Source: Glutamicibacter mishrai (GTDB lineage Bacteria > Actinomycetota > Actinomycetes > Actinomycetales > Micrococcaceae). Taken from it: 64,000 bases of DNA. Shown in pieces: positions 34,845 to 44,281 of this stretch. Made by a program: the position numbers and the translations under genes. Below the pieces are notes generated by a model. That model did not search any database, was not told where the DNA came from, and saw only the letters and a list, made by a program, of their open reading frames with translations. The stretch spans positions 2,976,001 through 3,040,000 of the forward strand of contig NZ_CP032549.1 in the NCBI RefSeq assembly GCF_012221945.1, read 5' to 3'. Position 1 is the first letter of the stretch; the number at the start of each line of letters is the position of its first letter.

Positions 34845-37052
34845 CTAGAAAGCGTAGATGGTGATCTCGCTGCCGAGGATCGCTTTCTGGTTCAGCGGCG
34901 TCTGCATCCTCACTGTTTGATCCTGGCCGTCAAAAACGCTGTGGGTCTTGACCTTGAAGCCAGCTTCTTCCAACGCCGCGGAGGCGTCCTGGACGCTCAG
35001 GCCGACAATCGATGGAATCTGGACGTATTCGGGCCCGGCGGACAGGTTGACGGTGATGGAGCTGCCGAATTCCGCGGTACCCTCAGCCGGCTCCTGCGAA
35101 GCGACCAGACCCTGTCCGATCTGCGCTGAATGAACATCGGCGCCGGATTTCAAGGACAGCCCGACTGCGCTGAGCTTCTGCGAAGCCTCATCGCGGCTCA
35201 GACCGATCAAGGAGGGAACCTCGACCGGAGCGTGGCCCTTGGAAACGGTCAGCGTGATGGTGTTCTTTTTTGGCAGCCGCTTGCCGGCCTCGGGGCTGGT
35301 GCCGATGACCGCACCGGTCTCAACCGTCGAGGAATACTCTTCGCTGGTGCTCAGATTCTTGAAACCGGCCTTGGCCAACGACTTCCTGGCGCTCTCCAGC
35401 TTCAGGTCAGCAACATCGGGAACGTCGAATAGTTCTGCTCCTTGGGAAACCGTGAGCTCTACGCCCTGGAATTTCATGATGTTCTTGCCAGTGCTCGGTT
35501 GGGAATCGACCACTCGGCCGATGGCGACCTCGTCGTCGTAGGCAGTATTCACCCGGACGGGGACGCCCTGGCTGTCTAGTTGTGCGATAGCTCGTTCCTG
35601 GAGCATGCCGGTGAGCGATGGAATGCGCACGATCGTACCCGGACCGCGCCCGAAGAACCATCCAGCGCCGGCAACCAGAGCCACGATCACGATCCACATG
35701 AGGGTGATGACGAACTTCTGCGTGCCCGTTCGCGGCTTTCGAAGCTGGTGCGTAGGAATCTGGGCTTCCTTGCGCCACCGCTTATTGGCCTGCTTTTGCG
35801 CGCGCTTCGAGTCCCGGGGGCTTGGCGCATTCTTGATTGACTCGGGCGCAGGCTGGGCAAGCTCACCACGCGTATAGACGCTGGTCGCATTCAGGGGAGG
35901 CGCGCTGGGCGCATCGCCGGTCTGCGCAAGCGCGACAGTGGCCTGGGCGTCGCGTAGATCCAGGACCTCGGTTGCGTCGCCAGCGGCGATGACCGTTGTG
36001 GGGGATTCGCTGGATTCCTCGTCGTCAACCTCATAGCTGCCATCACCGGAGGTGGAATTGAGTTCGAGCCATTGCTGTTCACGCTCGAATTCCCGGTCGC
36101 GTTGCATGGCGTCAAGGCGCTGTTGCAAGGTCGTCGGCATATGGGTGAATGTTTGCGGGATCAGGTCTTCGACAGTCCCGAGGGAATCCGCGCCGAGATC
36201 CAGTTGCTCATCGGTGAGCGTCGAGTGGATCTGGCGGACTTCCTCCAGCAGCAGCGAGGCATCCTGGGGGCGCTTTTCGGGATCCTTTTCGGTGCACCAC
36301 TGGACCAGCTCATCGAGGTCTGCTGCCAATCCCGGAACTGTTTGCGACGGCAATGGCATGGGGGAGTCCAAATGATGCTTCATCATGGCCGCTGGATTCG
36401 TTTCCGAGTACGGCAGCTTGCCGGTGAGCATTTGGTAGATCATGATGCCCAGAGCGTAGATATCGCTGCGGGAATCAGCAGAGGATCCGGAAACAAGCTC
36501 CGGAGAAACGTGGGACAGCGTTGCCAGCAGGGTTGCGGATTGGGTGTGCGCGCTGGCAGCGCGTGCCAGGCCGAAGTCGGTGAGCTTGATTTCCCCGGTA
36601 TCGGCCAGCAAGACATTCGCGGGTTTCATATCCCGGTGAATGATTCCTTCGCGATGGGCTGCGCTGAGCCCGTTGCAAATCTGTTCCAGCACGCTCAGCG
36701 TCTGACGGGGTGTGAATCGACCACGTTCGGAGATGACTTGGTCGAGGTTTCGGCCGCGCACGTACTCCATGACGAGGTACACGAGATTGTCGCTGACATT
36801 GTGGTCGCGGATTGAGACCACGTTCGGGTGCGTGATATTCGCGGCGATCACGGCTTCCGATTGAAAGCGTTCGCGTATGGTGGGTTCGCTCGCATAATTG
36901 TCGTTCAGAATTTTCACGACGACCGCGCGATGGAGCCGCTTATCCATGCTGCGGTAGATGCGGGACATGCCGCCAAGGGCTAGAAGATGGTCGAGGCGAT
37001 ATCTACCGTCGAGAGTTTTGCCCAGATTCGGGTCCGTCAGGGCTGAACTCAT
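34845..37052 (-). CDS. pknL: Ser/Thr protein kinase with PASTA domains (PknL-like)
   Basis: A 735-residue membrane kinase. Kinase domain about 18-275: LALGGMSRIYR loop, K47 in VVVKIL, catalytic IIHRDMKPANVLL, DFG in LTDFGLARA. A linker rich in Glu, Ser and Thr is followed by one TM helix near 448-468 and four extracellular PASTA repeats (about 475-735; IPSLTGM, VPDVADL, VPSLIGL, IPSIVGL), which bind peptidoglycan fragments in related kinases. The position next to aroG and whiB1 matches PknL rather than PknB, which normally sits with pbpA/rodA. It may phosphorylate GarA/OdhI (encoded at 21404) as in Corynebacterium; this is inferred. Confidence 0.88.
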   Translation of the reverse strand: MSSALTDPNLGKTLDGRYRLDHLLALGGMSRIYRSMDKRLHRAVVVKILNDNYASEPTIRERFQSEAVIAANITHPNVVSIRDHNVSDNLVYLVMEYVRGRNLDQVISERGRFTPRQTLSVLEQICNGLSAAHREGIIHRDMKPANVLLADTGEIKLTDFGLARAASAHTQSATLLATLSHVSPELVSGSSADSRSDIYALGIMIYQMLTGKLPYSETNPAAMMKHHLDSPMPLPSQTVPGLAADLDELVQWCTEKDPEKRPQDASLLLEEVRQIHSTLTDEQLDLGADSLGTVEDLIPQTFTHMPTTLQQRLDAMQRDREFEREQQWLELNSTSGDGSYEVDDEESSESPTTVIAAGDATEVLDLRDAQATVALAQTGDAPSAPPLNATSVYTRGELAQPAPESIKNAPSPRDSKRAQKQANKRWRKEAQIPTHQLRKPRTGTQKFVITLMWIVIVALVAGAGWFFGRGPGTIVRIPSLTGMLQERAIAQLDSQGVPVRVNTAYDDEVAIGRVVDSQPSTGKNIMKFQGVELTVSQGAELFDVPDVADLKLESARKSLAKAGFKNLSTSEEYSSTVETGAVIGTSPEAGKRLPKKNTITLTVSKGHAPVEVPSLIGLSRDEASQKLSAVGLSLKSGADVHSAQIGQGLVASQEPAEGTAEFGSSITVNLSAGPEYVQIPSIVGLSVQDASAALEEAGFKVKTHSVFDGQDQTVRMQTPLNQKAILGSEITIYAF

Positions 37053-37173
37053 TTTCCGTCTGCACCCGCCTGAATTGTGCGCGCGAAGCAGGCCAAAGTC
37101 ACTAACAGATCCTTTCGAACATGAATACTACTTTTAATCTACCTAGCCGAGCTGGCAAAATGCCGGTTAAACT

Positions 37174-37211
37174 CGAAATCCGCCAGTGGTGTTGACCTCT
37201 GGCGGATTTCG
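37174..37211 (-). terminator. Terminator after whiB1
   Basis: CGAAATCCGCCAG/CTGGCGGATTTCG, a 13-bp perfect stem with a 12-base loop, 41 bp beyond the whiB1 stop and upstream of the kinase gene. The T run is weak. Confidence 0.6.
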
Positions 37212-37251
37212 ATTGGCGTCTCGGGTTGCGAGATTTACCTCGAGCGCATAT

Positions 37252-37500
37252 TTATGAAGCGCGACGAGCACGTGCAGCGCGGCGCTTCAAAGCGCGACGC
37301 TCATCTTCGCTCATGCCGCCCCATACGCCTGCATCCTGACCGGACTCAATAGCCCACTGCAAGCAAGTTTCGGTTACTTCACATCGACGGCAGACGCTCT
37401 TGGCCTCTTCGATCTGCAATAGGGCCGGACCGGTGTTTCCCACTGGGAAAAACAGTTCCGGATCCTTTTCCAGACACGCCGCGCGGCTACGCCAATCCAT
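37252..37500 (-). CDS. whiB1: WhiB1-type iron-sulfur transcription factor
   Basis: An 82-residue Wbl protein with the four cluster cysteines C9, C37, C40 and C46, the GVWGGMSEDERR turn and the basic RRALKRRAARARR tail. The start MDWRSRAACLEKDPELFFPVGN matches WhiB1, the essential NO-sensitive Wbl protein that binds the primary sigma factor. AAGGAG lies upstream of the ATG at 37500, about 12 bp away. Two direct repeats ACCGATTGG (37610 and 37640) lie in its promoter region. Confidence 0.93.
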   Translation of the reverse strand: MDWRSRAACLEKDPELFFPVGNTGPALLQIEEAKSVCRRCEVTETCLQWAIESGQDAGVWGGMSEDERRALKRRAARARRAS

Positions 37501-37609
37501 GCTTATTGATGCTCCTTGAAATCTGAGAGGGGTCTGAAGGGCCAACGGCAAGCAACGGAGGGGTAACAACTAATTAGGAATGAAATTAAATCCTGATTAC
37601 CCAACGGTT

Positions 37610-37649
37610 ACCGATTGGCTCTTCTGATCTTCGGTGAGGACCGATTGGG
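37610..37649. repeat. Direct repeat ACCGATTGG upstream of whiB1
   Basis: ACCGATTGGCTC at 37610 and ACCGATTGGGCTC at 37640, exactly 30 bp apart, about 110-140 bp before the whiB1 start. A third partial copy, ACCGACC, follows at about 37660. Possible regulator sites. Confidence 0.35.
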
Positions 37650-37877
37650 CTCCTCGTTTAACCGACCACATAAGGTTTTCATGTTACGAGGAAGTAAACA
37701 AGAGTCATGATAGCGAAATGTTGCTGAATGCCTGAGTGCTTTCTCACATGGCATTTGGCAGGCAAGTCCGCTAGTACCTATTGGTGTGGCCTCGACTACA
37801 GCGAGGGCGCTCATGGCAGTTTGAGTTCCTGCCAGACGTCGACGAAGATTGTTGACGTGAGCCACCAACAAAGTAAT

Positions 37878-38270
37878 ATGCCCCGACCAATCAGTGTTGT
37901 CATCGTAGCTGTATTAGTCATGCTCGAAGCGCTGGCAGTACTGGGATACGCCATCAGCTACCTGGGAAACCTTTCGAGTAGTGGCGTAGTCAATGTCGGC
38001 GGGCAAATCTTCATGCTGGTGCTCTGCCTATTGCTTGCTATCTGGCAAGGTTCCGTGGCTATTAACTTCTTCAAGGGCAAAGCCTTTACCCGGGCACCAA
38101 TCATCGTCTGGCAATTGTTCCAACTCATCTTGTCAGTCTCGTTCCTTAGCTCCGATATCGCCATGGTCAAGATTGGGGCAGTGGTTTCGATCCTGGTCGC
38201 CGGCGCGAGCATTGTCCTGCTCTTCGCTCCGAAAACCACGGCCTTCTTAGGGGATCGTCCCGCGCAGTAG
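37878..38270 (+). CDS. Four-helix membrane protein, unknown
   Basis: A 130-residue integral membrane protein with four predicted helices: residues about 5-28 (ISVVIVAVLVMLEALAVLG), 45-65, 80-100 and 105-125. No catalytic residues or family signature are visible. Start uncertain: ATG 37878 gives a clean first helix; a GTG at 37857 or ATG at 37728 are alternatives and no ribosome site is clear. Similar small proteins are common in actinobacteria. It converges on the FHA-FtsK ATPase gene. Confidence 0.65.
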   Translation: MPRPISVVIVAVLVMLEALAVLGYAISYLGNLSSSGVVNVGGQIFMLVLCLLLAIWQGSVAINFFKGKAFTRAPIIVWQLFQLILSVSFLSSDIAMVKIGAVVSILVAGASIVLLFAPKTTAFLGDRPAQ

Positions 38271-38279
38271 TTGCCAGCT

Positions 38280-41200
38280 TCAAGGCTCTCGGGGAACGAG
38301 CACCATGCGGGGTTGACCGTAGCGAGCGACGACGGCACGCCAGTAGGGCCGACTTGTTCTCTGGGGGTCTTGGTGTAGAGCTGGCCACTGCATTGGTTGC
38401 GTGTCCTGAGAATGCTCTGCCTCGACAATTGCGATTTCCCGGTCGTCTATAGTGACGGACGGTAGACCGAGTTCATAGGCGAGCCGTACCGTAGGCGGCG
38501 TAAAAAGTACCAAACGCATATTCGAGGCCTTGAGCCGTTCCAGATTAGCCAGTAGTCGTGGATCTGCAGTGCTGTCTAAATTGACGCAAATGAGGTGCGG
38601 ACGCATCTTTCTCCCAGAATCATAGTCATCAAGTGCGGCTGCAAAGTCCTCGATGCCGTTTGAATGTGCGGCCTTCCAGCGTTTGGCCAACGAGGAAGAC
38701 AACGCCAACCGCTCTTTGTCATCGGGACAAATCATGATGAAGCGAGCCTGATGGGGTAGGGCGACGGGGCTGCCGGTAAATGGGCTGGAGCCAAGAAACT
38801 CAGTCTCGTCATCGGATATCGGAAACGCTGAACCGGGGTTCAAACTGGTATCAATCCAGGCACCGTCCCTGAGGCGCTCGGCCCGGGCCGGAGCAAGTTG
38901 GAAAACCTGGGCTGAATGATCCGAATTCAGTATCACTCCTCTGCCTGGAATGGGCGAGCAGGCGGGAATTTTGGGCCAGATCATTCTCAGTGACTCTGTG
39001 GCATTGAGCGGGAAATACCACTGGGTCGTGAACAGGCCACTTGACTTCAGGCAGTTCTGATCACGATCAACAGCGCAAACAATAAACGGGCCCCGCGAGT
39101 TGCCGAGCCGCAATAAGGACCCCACCGCTTCGTCAAAGCGTTGAAAATGTTGAGGCGGTAGGCTCGATTGCAGCTGCGCCAAGGAATGAATCATGATGAC
39201 CAGGGATTCGTCTTTCGGCCCTGTTTCCAGGAAGTCCAGAGCATCCAAAAATTCGTAGGGGTCTTCCCCTGTCACGACTTTGAGATTCCCATATTGATTT
39301 GCGTCTTGGACCGGTGAAGGTCCAAAACACAAAACTTTACGGGGGAGTGAAACCATGTGTTCAAAGGCCATTCGAGCACCGGCTTCTGGCAATCCGCAGA
39401 TAAGCAGGGAACGCCTCCCCGGCGTGTTGATGAGCAATGGTTCTAGCGTTCCGCCAGCTAAGTTATCGCGCACACCGCAGAAAATTGCACCTTCCTTCCG
39501 GTCCCTCCAATCTGTCGGGATGGGAACGTCGTAGATGCTTGGGGGAAGCGGCGGAGCGAATCCGGATTCGCATGCGGGCGCAGAACGCCAGCGCGAGGCC
39601 ACCGATTCAACTAGTTCCTTAAGCGGATCCGGGTCGAAGCGTTCAGACGTAGGACCGAACGTGGCGAATTTGGATAAAGATATGTCGTTGCGGTTGCGCT
39701 CAAGAATCTCTCCTTTGATATCAGGCTCCGCTGCGAGATGAAATTGGAAATGCTCTGTAGGCCTTGCTGAACTTCTGATAATCGCCAGTCCGGGGCGATC
39801 CAGCAAAGTCGCCGCAGTTGAGCCAACGAGTTCAACAGACTCGCTAGGGTCATTAACCCGCAGTGCGATAACCGCATTGATATTGGCGCGTGTTTGGCCG
39901 GTGAGAGTGCCAGCCGGACGTTGTGTACTGAGTATCAAGTGGATCCCTAATGCCCGTCCCACCGCTGCCAGTCGGTCGATTCGTTGTCCGGCTGTTGGCA
40001 GGGTTTCGATAAATACCCGAAACTCATCGACAACCACGACAAGCCTAGGCATCGGCTGCGGCGGTGAAGTAAGTAATCGGTACTCGCTGAGATCGCTACA
40101 ACCGTTGTCAGCAAGCATCGCTTCCCTTCGGCGGACCTCGAATTCGAGCTGTTCAAGCGTGCGTTGTGCGCAGGAGTTGTCTAAATCGCTGGCGAAGAGT
40201 TGGACGTGAGGAAGATGCTCGAAAACCGATAGTCCTGCGCCACCTTTGAAGTCGATCAATGCGAACGCCAATTGCTCTGGTGAAAACTGGAAGGAGAGGT
40301 CGGCGACGATGCGACGCAGCGCCTCAGATTTTCCAGAGCCAGTCGTTCCGCAAATCAACATGTGCGGTCCATCTGCATCGAAATCTACTGAAACTTCGTC
40401 ACCGGATTTGCTGACCCCAATAACAGCTTGAATTCGATTGCCCGGTTCAATGAGCTGTCGTATCGAGTTTGATTTGTCCGTTGGTGTAATGGATATGAAC
40501 CGTTGGACTATGCGGTCAAAACGCGTCAAGCTCAATTTTTGCAGCGCTGTGATAGAGAAGCGCTGATCTGGCATATGGGATGCCAAGGAATCGAGCACTA
40601 TCCAATGCTCTGAGGTCGCCCAGAGCGCTGGTCCCAATCCGACAACGAGCGTATCGGGCAACGGTCCAGTCGGACTTGTTGTCAGATAGATGGTCTTGAG
40701 CGTTGGCTTGTCGCCGCCCAGGAAATTGTGCTCGGGTGACGGAGGCATAAGCGTGGTCGCCGTGGCATTCCGCAGTAGGAGCAAGGACGCCGGCAAACAA
40801 TGAATAGCTGGATCGATCACGAGCGAAAGCCTGTTCGCCGCGATGTGCGGCAAGAATCGCGCCAGTACTCCAGCGAGGATTTCTCCCATGTCTTGCCCTT
40901 GGCATCCGACCAGTTGCCAAACGCCAGGTGCAGCGGGAGCAAAGACAGGACCTTGCCACGGGGTATCCAGCTTTTTCTTCTTAAGCTTTGGCCAAGTTTT
41001 GTGGGGGTGCTGAGGCTGATCCGATGCGGAAGCTTGCGGTGACCATTGGCCGTCGCCCCAAACTAGGGGAGGAACCTGTAGAGAACTGATGCCGAGAGTT
41101 ATCGCATCCAGCCCTGCCACAATGGCATGCCCCAACGGGGGAGCATATCGGGACCTGGCTTCGACAGCCATGCTGCGTTGCGTGGACATGGACCGGTTCC

Positions 41201-41954
41201 AATGTCTGAACTCTGCCACGATCTGGCATGCCGGGACCAAACCCATCAGGGCGGAAACTCCACTAATGATCAGAAAAAGCATCGTTCCCATCAGGACTGC
41301 TAGGAGGATTCCGGTAAGAATCGGTACGAGTGCGGCCAGCATGAGCATCACCAATCTGCTCATTTCAGGCCGTGGCGGGAGCAGGACTTCTAAATCGTCA
41401 GCCATGATCCTCGTTTTAGATTCCAAGGCAACGGGGTCTCCCACTGCGAATGTCGTATTCCCCAGGCGAAATCGGGACCCTGAAGCCAAGTCCATCGAGC
41501 TGCAAGCAGTGCCGTCCTCACGAAACAATTGATGGTTGGCAGTCGCCACTATCCGTATCCGCCGAGCCGAAACACTCAAGATTGCGTGGCAACGTGAAAT
41601 TAGTGGATCCTCAAGCCACAGCGGGGCACTACGGCCAATGGACTGCTCTCCGTGCGTCATGGATATCCAAGCACCGGAATCTGGGCCGCTGATCACGTAG
41701 AGCTTGAGCACTGACGTAGCGGCCATAGGTTTGGGAGGTATCCGCGGTATGTCGCTCAGGACCAATCTCTGATCTGACGCGAGGGTTCCAAGACTCTTGA
41801 GATTCTCTTGTTCGACGTACCACCGTTCATTTGGAAATGAGCACCGGAGAATGGAAGCCAATTTTTCACCAGTCAATCTCCCACTGGACGCCAGCTCAAA
41901 TTGACGTGGATGCTGGAAATTTTGGGATATCAAGAGAATTTCGTAGCGGGCCAT
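38280..41954 (-). CDS. FHA-domain FtsK/SpoIIIE ATPase (EssC/EccC-like), orphan
   Basis: A 1224-residue membrane ATPase. N-terminal 90 residues resemble the first FHA-like part of EssC; a recognisable FHA domain follows (about 100-175, SIGRSAPLWLEDPLISRCHAIL). Two membrane helices lie at about 201-245. The central FtsK domain has a canonical Walker A GTTGSGKSE (near 535) and Walker B RLVVVVDEF. A second ATPase-like domain has GLPEAGARMAF instead of GxxGxGK[ST], so it is probably non-hydrolysing, and a third C-terminal module lacks a P-loop. This is the layout of type VII secretion motors, but no WXG100, EccB/D/E or EsaA/B gene is next to it. It is divergent from the Tad pilus genes. Composition is more A/T-rich than the flanks by eye. 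Substrate unknown. Confidence 0.82.
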   Translation of the reverse strand: MARYEILLISQNFQHPRQFELASSGRLTGEKLASILRCSFPNERWYVEQENLKSLGTLASDQRLVLSDIPRIPPKPMAATSVLKLYVISGPDSGAWISMTHGEQSIGRSAPLWLEDPLISRCHAILSVSARRIRIVATANHQLFREDGTACSSMDLASGSRFRLGNTTFAVGDPVALESKTRIMADDLEVLLPPRPEMSRLVMLMLAALVPILTGILLAVLMGTMLFLIISGVSALMGLVPACQIVAEFRHWNRSMSTQRSMAVEARSRYAPPLGHAIVAGLDAITLGISSLQVPPLVWGDGQWSPQASASDQPQHPHKTWPKLKKKKLDTPWQGPVFAPAAPGVWQLVGCQGQDMGEILAGVLARFLPHIAANRLSLVIDPAIHCLPASLLLLRNATATTLMPPSPEHNFLGGDKPTLKTIYLTTSPTGPLPDTLVVGLGPALWATSEHWIVLDSLASHMPDQRFSITALQKLSLTRFDRIVQRFISITPTDKSNSIRQLIEPGNRIQAVIGVSKSGDEVSVDFDADGPHMLICGTTGSGKSEALRRIVADLSFQFSPEQLAFALIDFKGGAGLSVFEHLPHVQLFASDLDNSCAQRTLEQLEFEVRRREAMLADNGCSDLSEYRLLTSPPQPMPRLVVVVDEFRVFIETLPTAGQRIDRLAAVGRALGIHLILSTQRPAGTLTGQTRANINAVIALRVNDPSESVELVGSTAATLLDRPGLAIIRSSARPTEHFQFHLAAEPDIKGEILERNRNDISLSKFATFGPTSERFDPDPLKELVESVASRWRSAPACESGFAPPLPPSIYDVPIPTDWRDRKEGAIFCGVRDNLAGGTLEPLLINTPGRRSLLICGLPEAGARMAFEHMVSLPRKVLCFGPSPVQDANQYGNLKVVTGEDPYEFLDALDFLETGPKDESLVIMIHSLAQLQSSLPPQHFQRFDEAVGSLLRLGNSRGPFIVCAVDRDQNCLKSSGLFTTQWYFPLNATESLRMIWPKIPACSPIPGRGVILNSDHSAQVFQLAPARAERLRDGAWIDTSLNPGSAFPISDDETEFLGSSPFTGSPVALPHQARFIMICPDDKERLALSSSLAKRWKAAHSNGIEDFAAALDDYDSGRKMRPHLICVNLDSTADPRLLANLERLKASNMRLVLFTPPTVRLAYELGLPSVTIDDREIAIVEAEHSQDTQPMQWPALHQDPQRTSRPYWRAVVARYGQPRMVLVPREP

Positions 41955-42038
41955 GGAGAATCCTGATCAAAAGTGACGAACAGTATGAGAGCAATCAAAG
42001 CCTGCTAATCAACCTTCTTGCATAACTAAAAGACAGCC

Positions 42039-42067
42039 TGTGGAGAATGAATCTTCGGTTATCCACA
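42039..42067. promoter_or_regulatory. Two inverted DnaA-box-like sites
   Basis: TTATCCACA at 42059-42067 is a perfect consensus DnaA box. TGTGGAGAA at 42039-42047 is the reverse complement of TTCTCCACA, a one-mismatch box. They face each other across 11 bp in the intergenic region between the FHA-FtsK gene and tadA. Only sequence is shown; binding is not. Confidence 0.55.
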
Positions 42068-42206
42068 ACAGGGAAAGCTCTTGAAAGCTTGCCGAAGTGC
42101 CTATAGCATCCCTTGTCATACGAACTTGAATGCTGCACCGACGATGCGCTCGCCGATGGTCCCCGACTTCGGGATTCTTTGATACGAAGAACCACAGGAG
42201 CTCGTT

Positions 42207-43433
42207 GTGGAAGCACTGTCCATCGTTGAAGACGAAGTTCGTGAGCTGGTGAGAAGGCGCGGACTCGATCCGGCCAAACAGCCTACGATGATCAAGTCAT
42301 TGATCGAAGAAGTCATCAGGGACTATGACGAGCGTGCACTGCTTGGCGCAGTACCTTCACTTGGATCGCTCGATGCGGCCCGTCAAACGATTTTCGACAA
42401 CGTTGCTGGCTTTGGCGCTCTTCAGCCACTACTCGATGATCCGACGGTCGAGGAAATTTGGATCAACGCTCCACATCAGGTTTTTTGCGCCCGAGGTGGG
42501 CAGAGCCAGCTGACCCACATTCGCATGGAATCGTCAGAGATCGCGACGTTAGTTGAACGCATGCTCAAATCTTCGGGCCGACGGCTGGATCTTTCCCAAC
42601 CATTCGTAGATTGCCAGCTTCCGGACGGATCCCGTCTACATGTTGTCATCCCTGACATCACACACGAACATTGGGCCGTGAACATTCGCAAGTTCATCGC
42701 CAGGGCCGGAAAACTAGACGACTTGGTGGAACTAGATTCTCTGAGCCGGCCGGCGGCGTTGTACTTGTCTACGGCCATTAATGCGGGCCTCAATGTGATC
42801 GTCACGGGCCCGACTCAAGCTGGCAAAACAACTATGCTTAATTGTTTGGCTTCTTCAATTGGCCCGCGTGAGCGCATCATCACCATCGAGGAAATTTTTG
42901 AACTTAATCTGTCCCTGCGCGATGTAGTTGCCATGCAGACGCGATTGGCAAACCTTGAAGGAACTGGCGAAATTTCGATGCGTCGCCTTGTGAAAGAGGC
43001 GCTTCGAATGAGACCCGATCGGATCATTGTGGGGGAGGTCCGAGAAGCTGAATCGCTCGACATGCTCATCGCCTTGAATTCCGGTATTTCAGGACTGTGT
43101 ACCCTCCACGCGAATTCAGCACGGGATGCGATAACGAAGATTTGCACTTTGCCTTTGCTCGCGGGGCCGAATATAACGAGCGACTTCACCATCAAAACTG
43201 TTGCTGCATGCATTGATTTGGTCGTTCACTGTGTCCGAAGCCCAAGCGGACACCGATACGTCAATGAAATCCTGAGCATCCGGAATCGCGTGGAAGCCGG
43301 GCAAATTGAGTCCTCGACCTTGTTTGAAAGACGAGACGGAGTACTAATCGCTTCGCAAGGTGCTGATTGGGAACACGAAAAGTTCGAACTGTCCGGAATC
43401 AATATCGCGGAGCTAATGGCGGTGCAATCATGA
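42207..43433 (+). CDS. tadA: Tad pilus assembly ATPase TadA (CpaF)
   Basis: A 408-residue type II/IV secretion ATPase. GFGALQPLLDDPTVEEIWIN is typical of the CpaF N-terminal domain. Walker A GPTQAGKTT is near 201-209, the Asp box region reads TIEEIFELNL (the usual TIEDTAEL is altered), and RPDRIIVGEVREAE is Walker B/His region. It powers assembly of Flp/Tad pili. GTG at 42207 with AGGAG eight bases upstream. Its stop overlaps tadB (ATGA). Confidence 0.9.
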   Translation: MEALSIVEDEVRELVRRRGLDPAKQPTMIKSLIEEVIRDYDERALLGAVPSLGSLDAARQTIFDNVAGFGALQPLLDDPTVEEIWINAPHQVFCARGGQSQLTHIRMESSEIATLVERMLKSSGRRLDLSQPFVDCQLPDGSRLHVVIPDITHEHWAVNIRKFIARAGKLDDLVELDSLSRPAALYLSTAINAGLNVIVTGPTQAGKTTMLNCLASSIGPRERIITIEEIFELNLSLRDVVAMQTRLANLEGTGEISMRRLVKEALRMRPDRIIVGEVREAESLDMLIALNSGISGLCTLHANSARDAITKICTLPLLAGPNITSDFTIKTVAACIDLVVHCVRSPSGHRYVNEILSIRNRVEAGQIESSTLFERRDGVLIASQGADWEHEKFELSGINIAELMAVQS

Positions 43434-44281
43434 TCGCTTTCTTTGCGCTGCTTGGAGGTCTCGGGCTAGCCATATTGGTTGATTGGCTGCTCTTCGCTCC
43501 GTGGGTGCGAGCACCAAAACGGAAGTCAATGATCAAAACAGCCCTTCTTCAAGCGGGAATGACGAGTGTGTCACCAACCAAGTTCGTGATGATCTGTTTG
43601 GTATGTGGATTGGTTTCGGGACTATTGACCTTGGGGCTTACCGGAGCATGGCTCTTTGCGCTGTTGTTTTTCAGTTTCGGCATTTTCGCTCCATGGGCAT
43701 TCATCCGGCACCAAGCTTCCAAGCGGCGGGCCGCATTACAAGAACAATGGCCTGAAGTTGTCGACCATCTCAGAAGCGCCATCCGTGCCGGACTATCGTT
43801 GCCTGAAGCTTTGGGACAACTAGCAACTGTTGGCCCGCAATTGCTCAGGCCCCAATTCGGTGATTTCGCATTGGATTATCGGGCCACAGCGAATTTTAGC
43901 GTTGCGCTGGATCAGCTGGGCGAGCGGTTGGCGGACCCGGTGGCTGACAAGATTCTCACCACTCTTCGAATCACTCGCGAAGTTGGCGGCACAGACCTGG
44001 GACAGACCTTAACAACTCTTTCCGCATTCTTACGTGACGACGTTCGCACGCGAGGTGAATTAGCTGCAAGGCAATCGTGGATCGTATCTGCCGCGCGACT
44101 AGCCGTGGCTGCACCTTGGATCCTGCTTTTGATCTTGGGAACTCAGGAAGCGGCAAAAGACGCGTACATGACTGCCGGAGGGGTCATTGTTCTGGGCGTG
44201 GGTGTGGGAATTTCCATTGTCTGTTACCGGATTATGCTCAGGCTTGGCACGCTTCCTGTTGAAGACAGGGTACTGTCATGA
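43430..44281 (+). CDS. tadB: Tad pilus inner-membrane protein TadB
   Basis: A 283-residue protein with an N-terminal helix pair and two C-terminal helices around a T2SSF domain (VDHLRSAIRAGLSLPEAL, TTLRITREVGGTDLGQTLTTLS). It is the platform that TadA turns to extrude pilin. ATG at 43430 overlaps the tadA stop; its own TGA overlaps the tadC start. Confidence 0.88.
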   Translation: MIAFFALLGGLGLAILVDWLLFAPWVRAPKRKSMIKTALLQAGMTSVSPTKFVMICLVCGLVSGLLTLGLTGAWLFALLFFSFGIFAPWAFIRHQASKRRAALQEQWPEVVDHLRSAIRAGLSLPEALGQLATVGPQLLRPQFGDFALDYRATANFSVALDQLGERLADPVADKILTTLRITREVGGTDLGQTLTTLSAFLRDDVRTRGELAARQSWIVSAARLAVAAPWILLLILGTQEAAKDAYMTAGGVIVLGVGVGISIVCYRIMLRLGTLPVEDRVLS

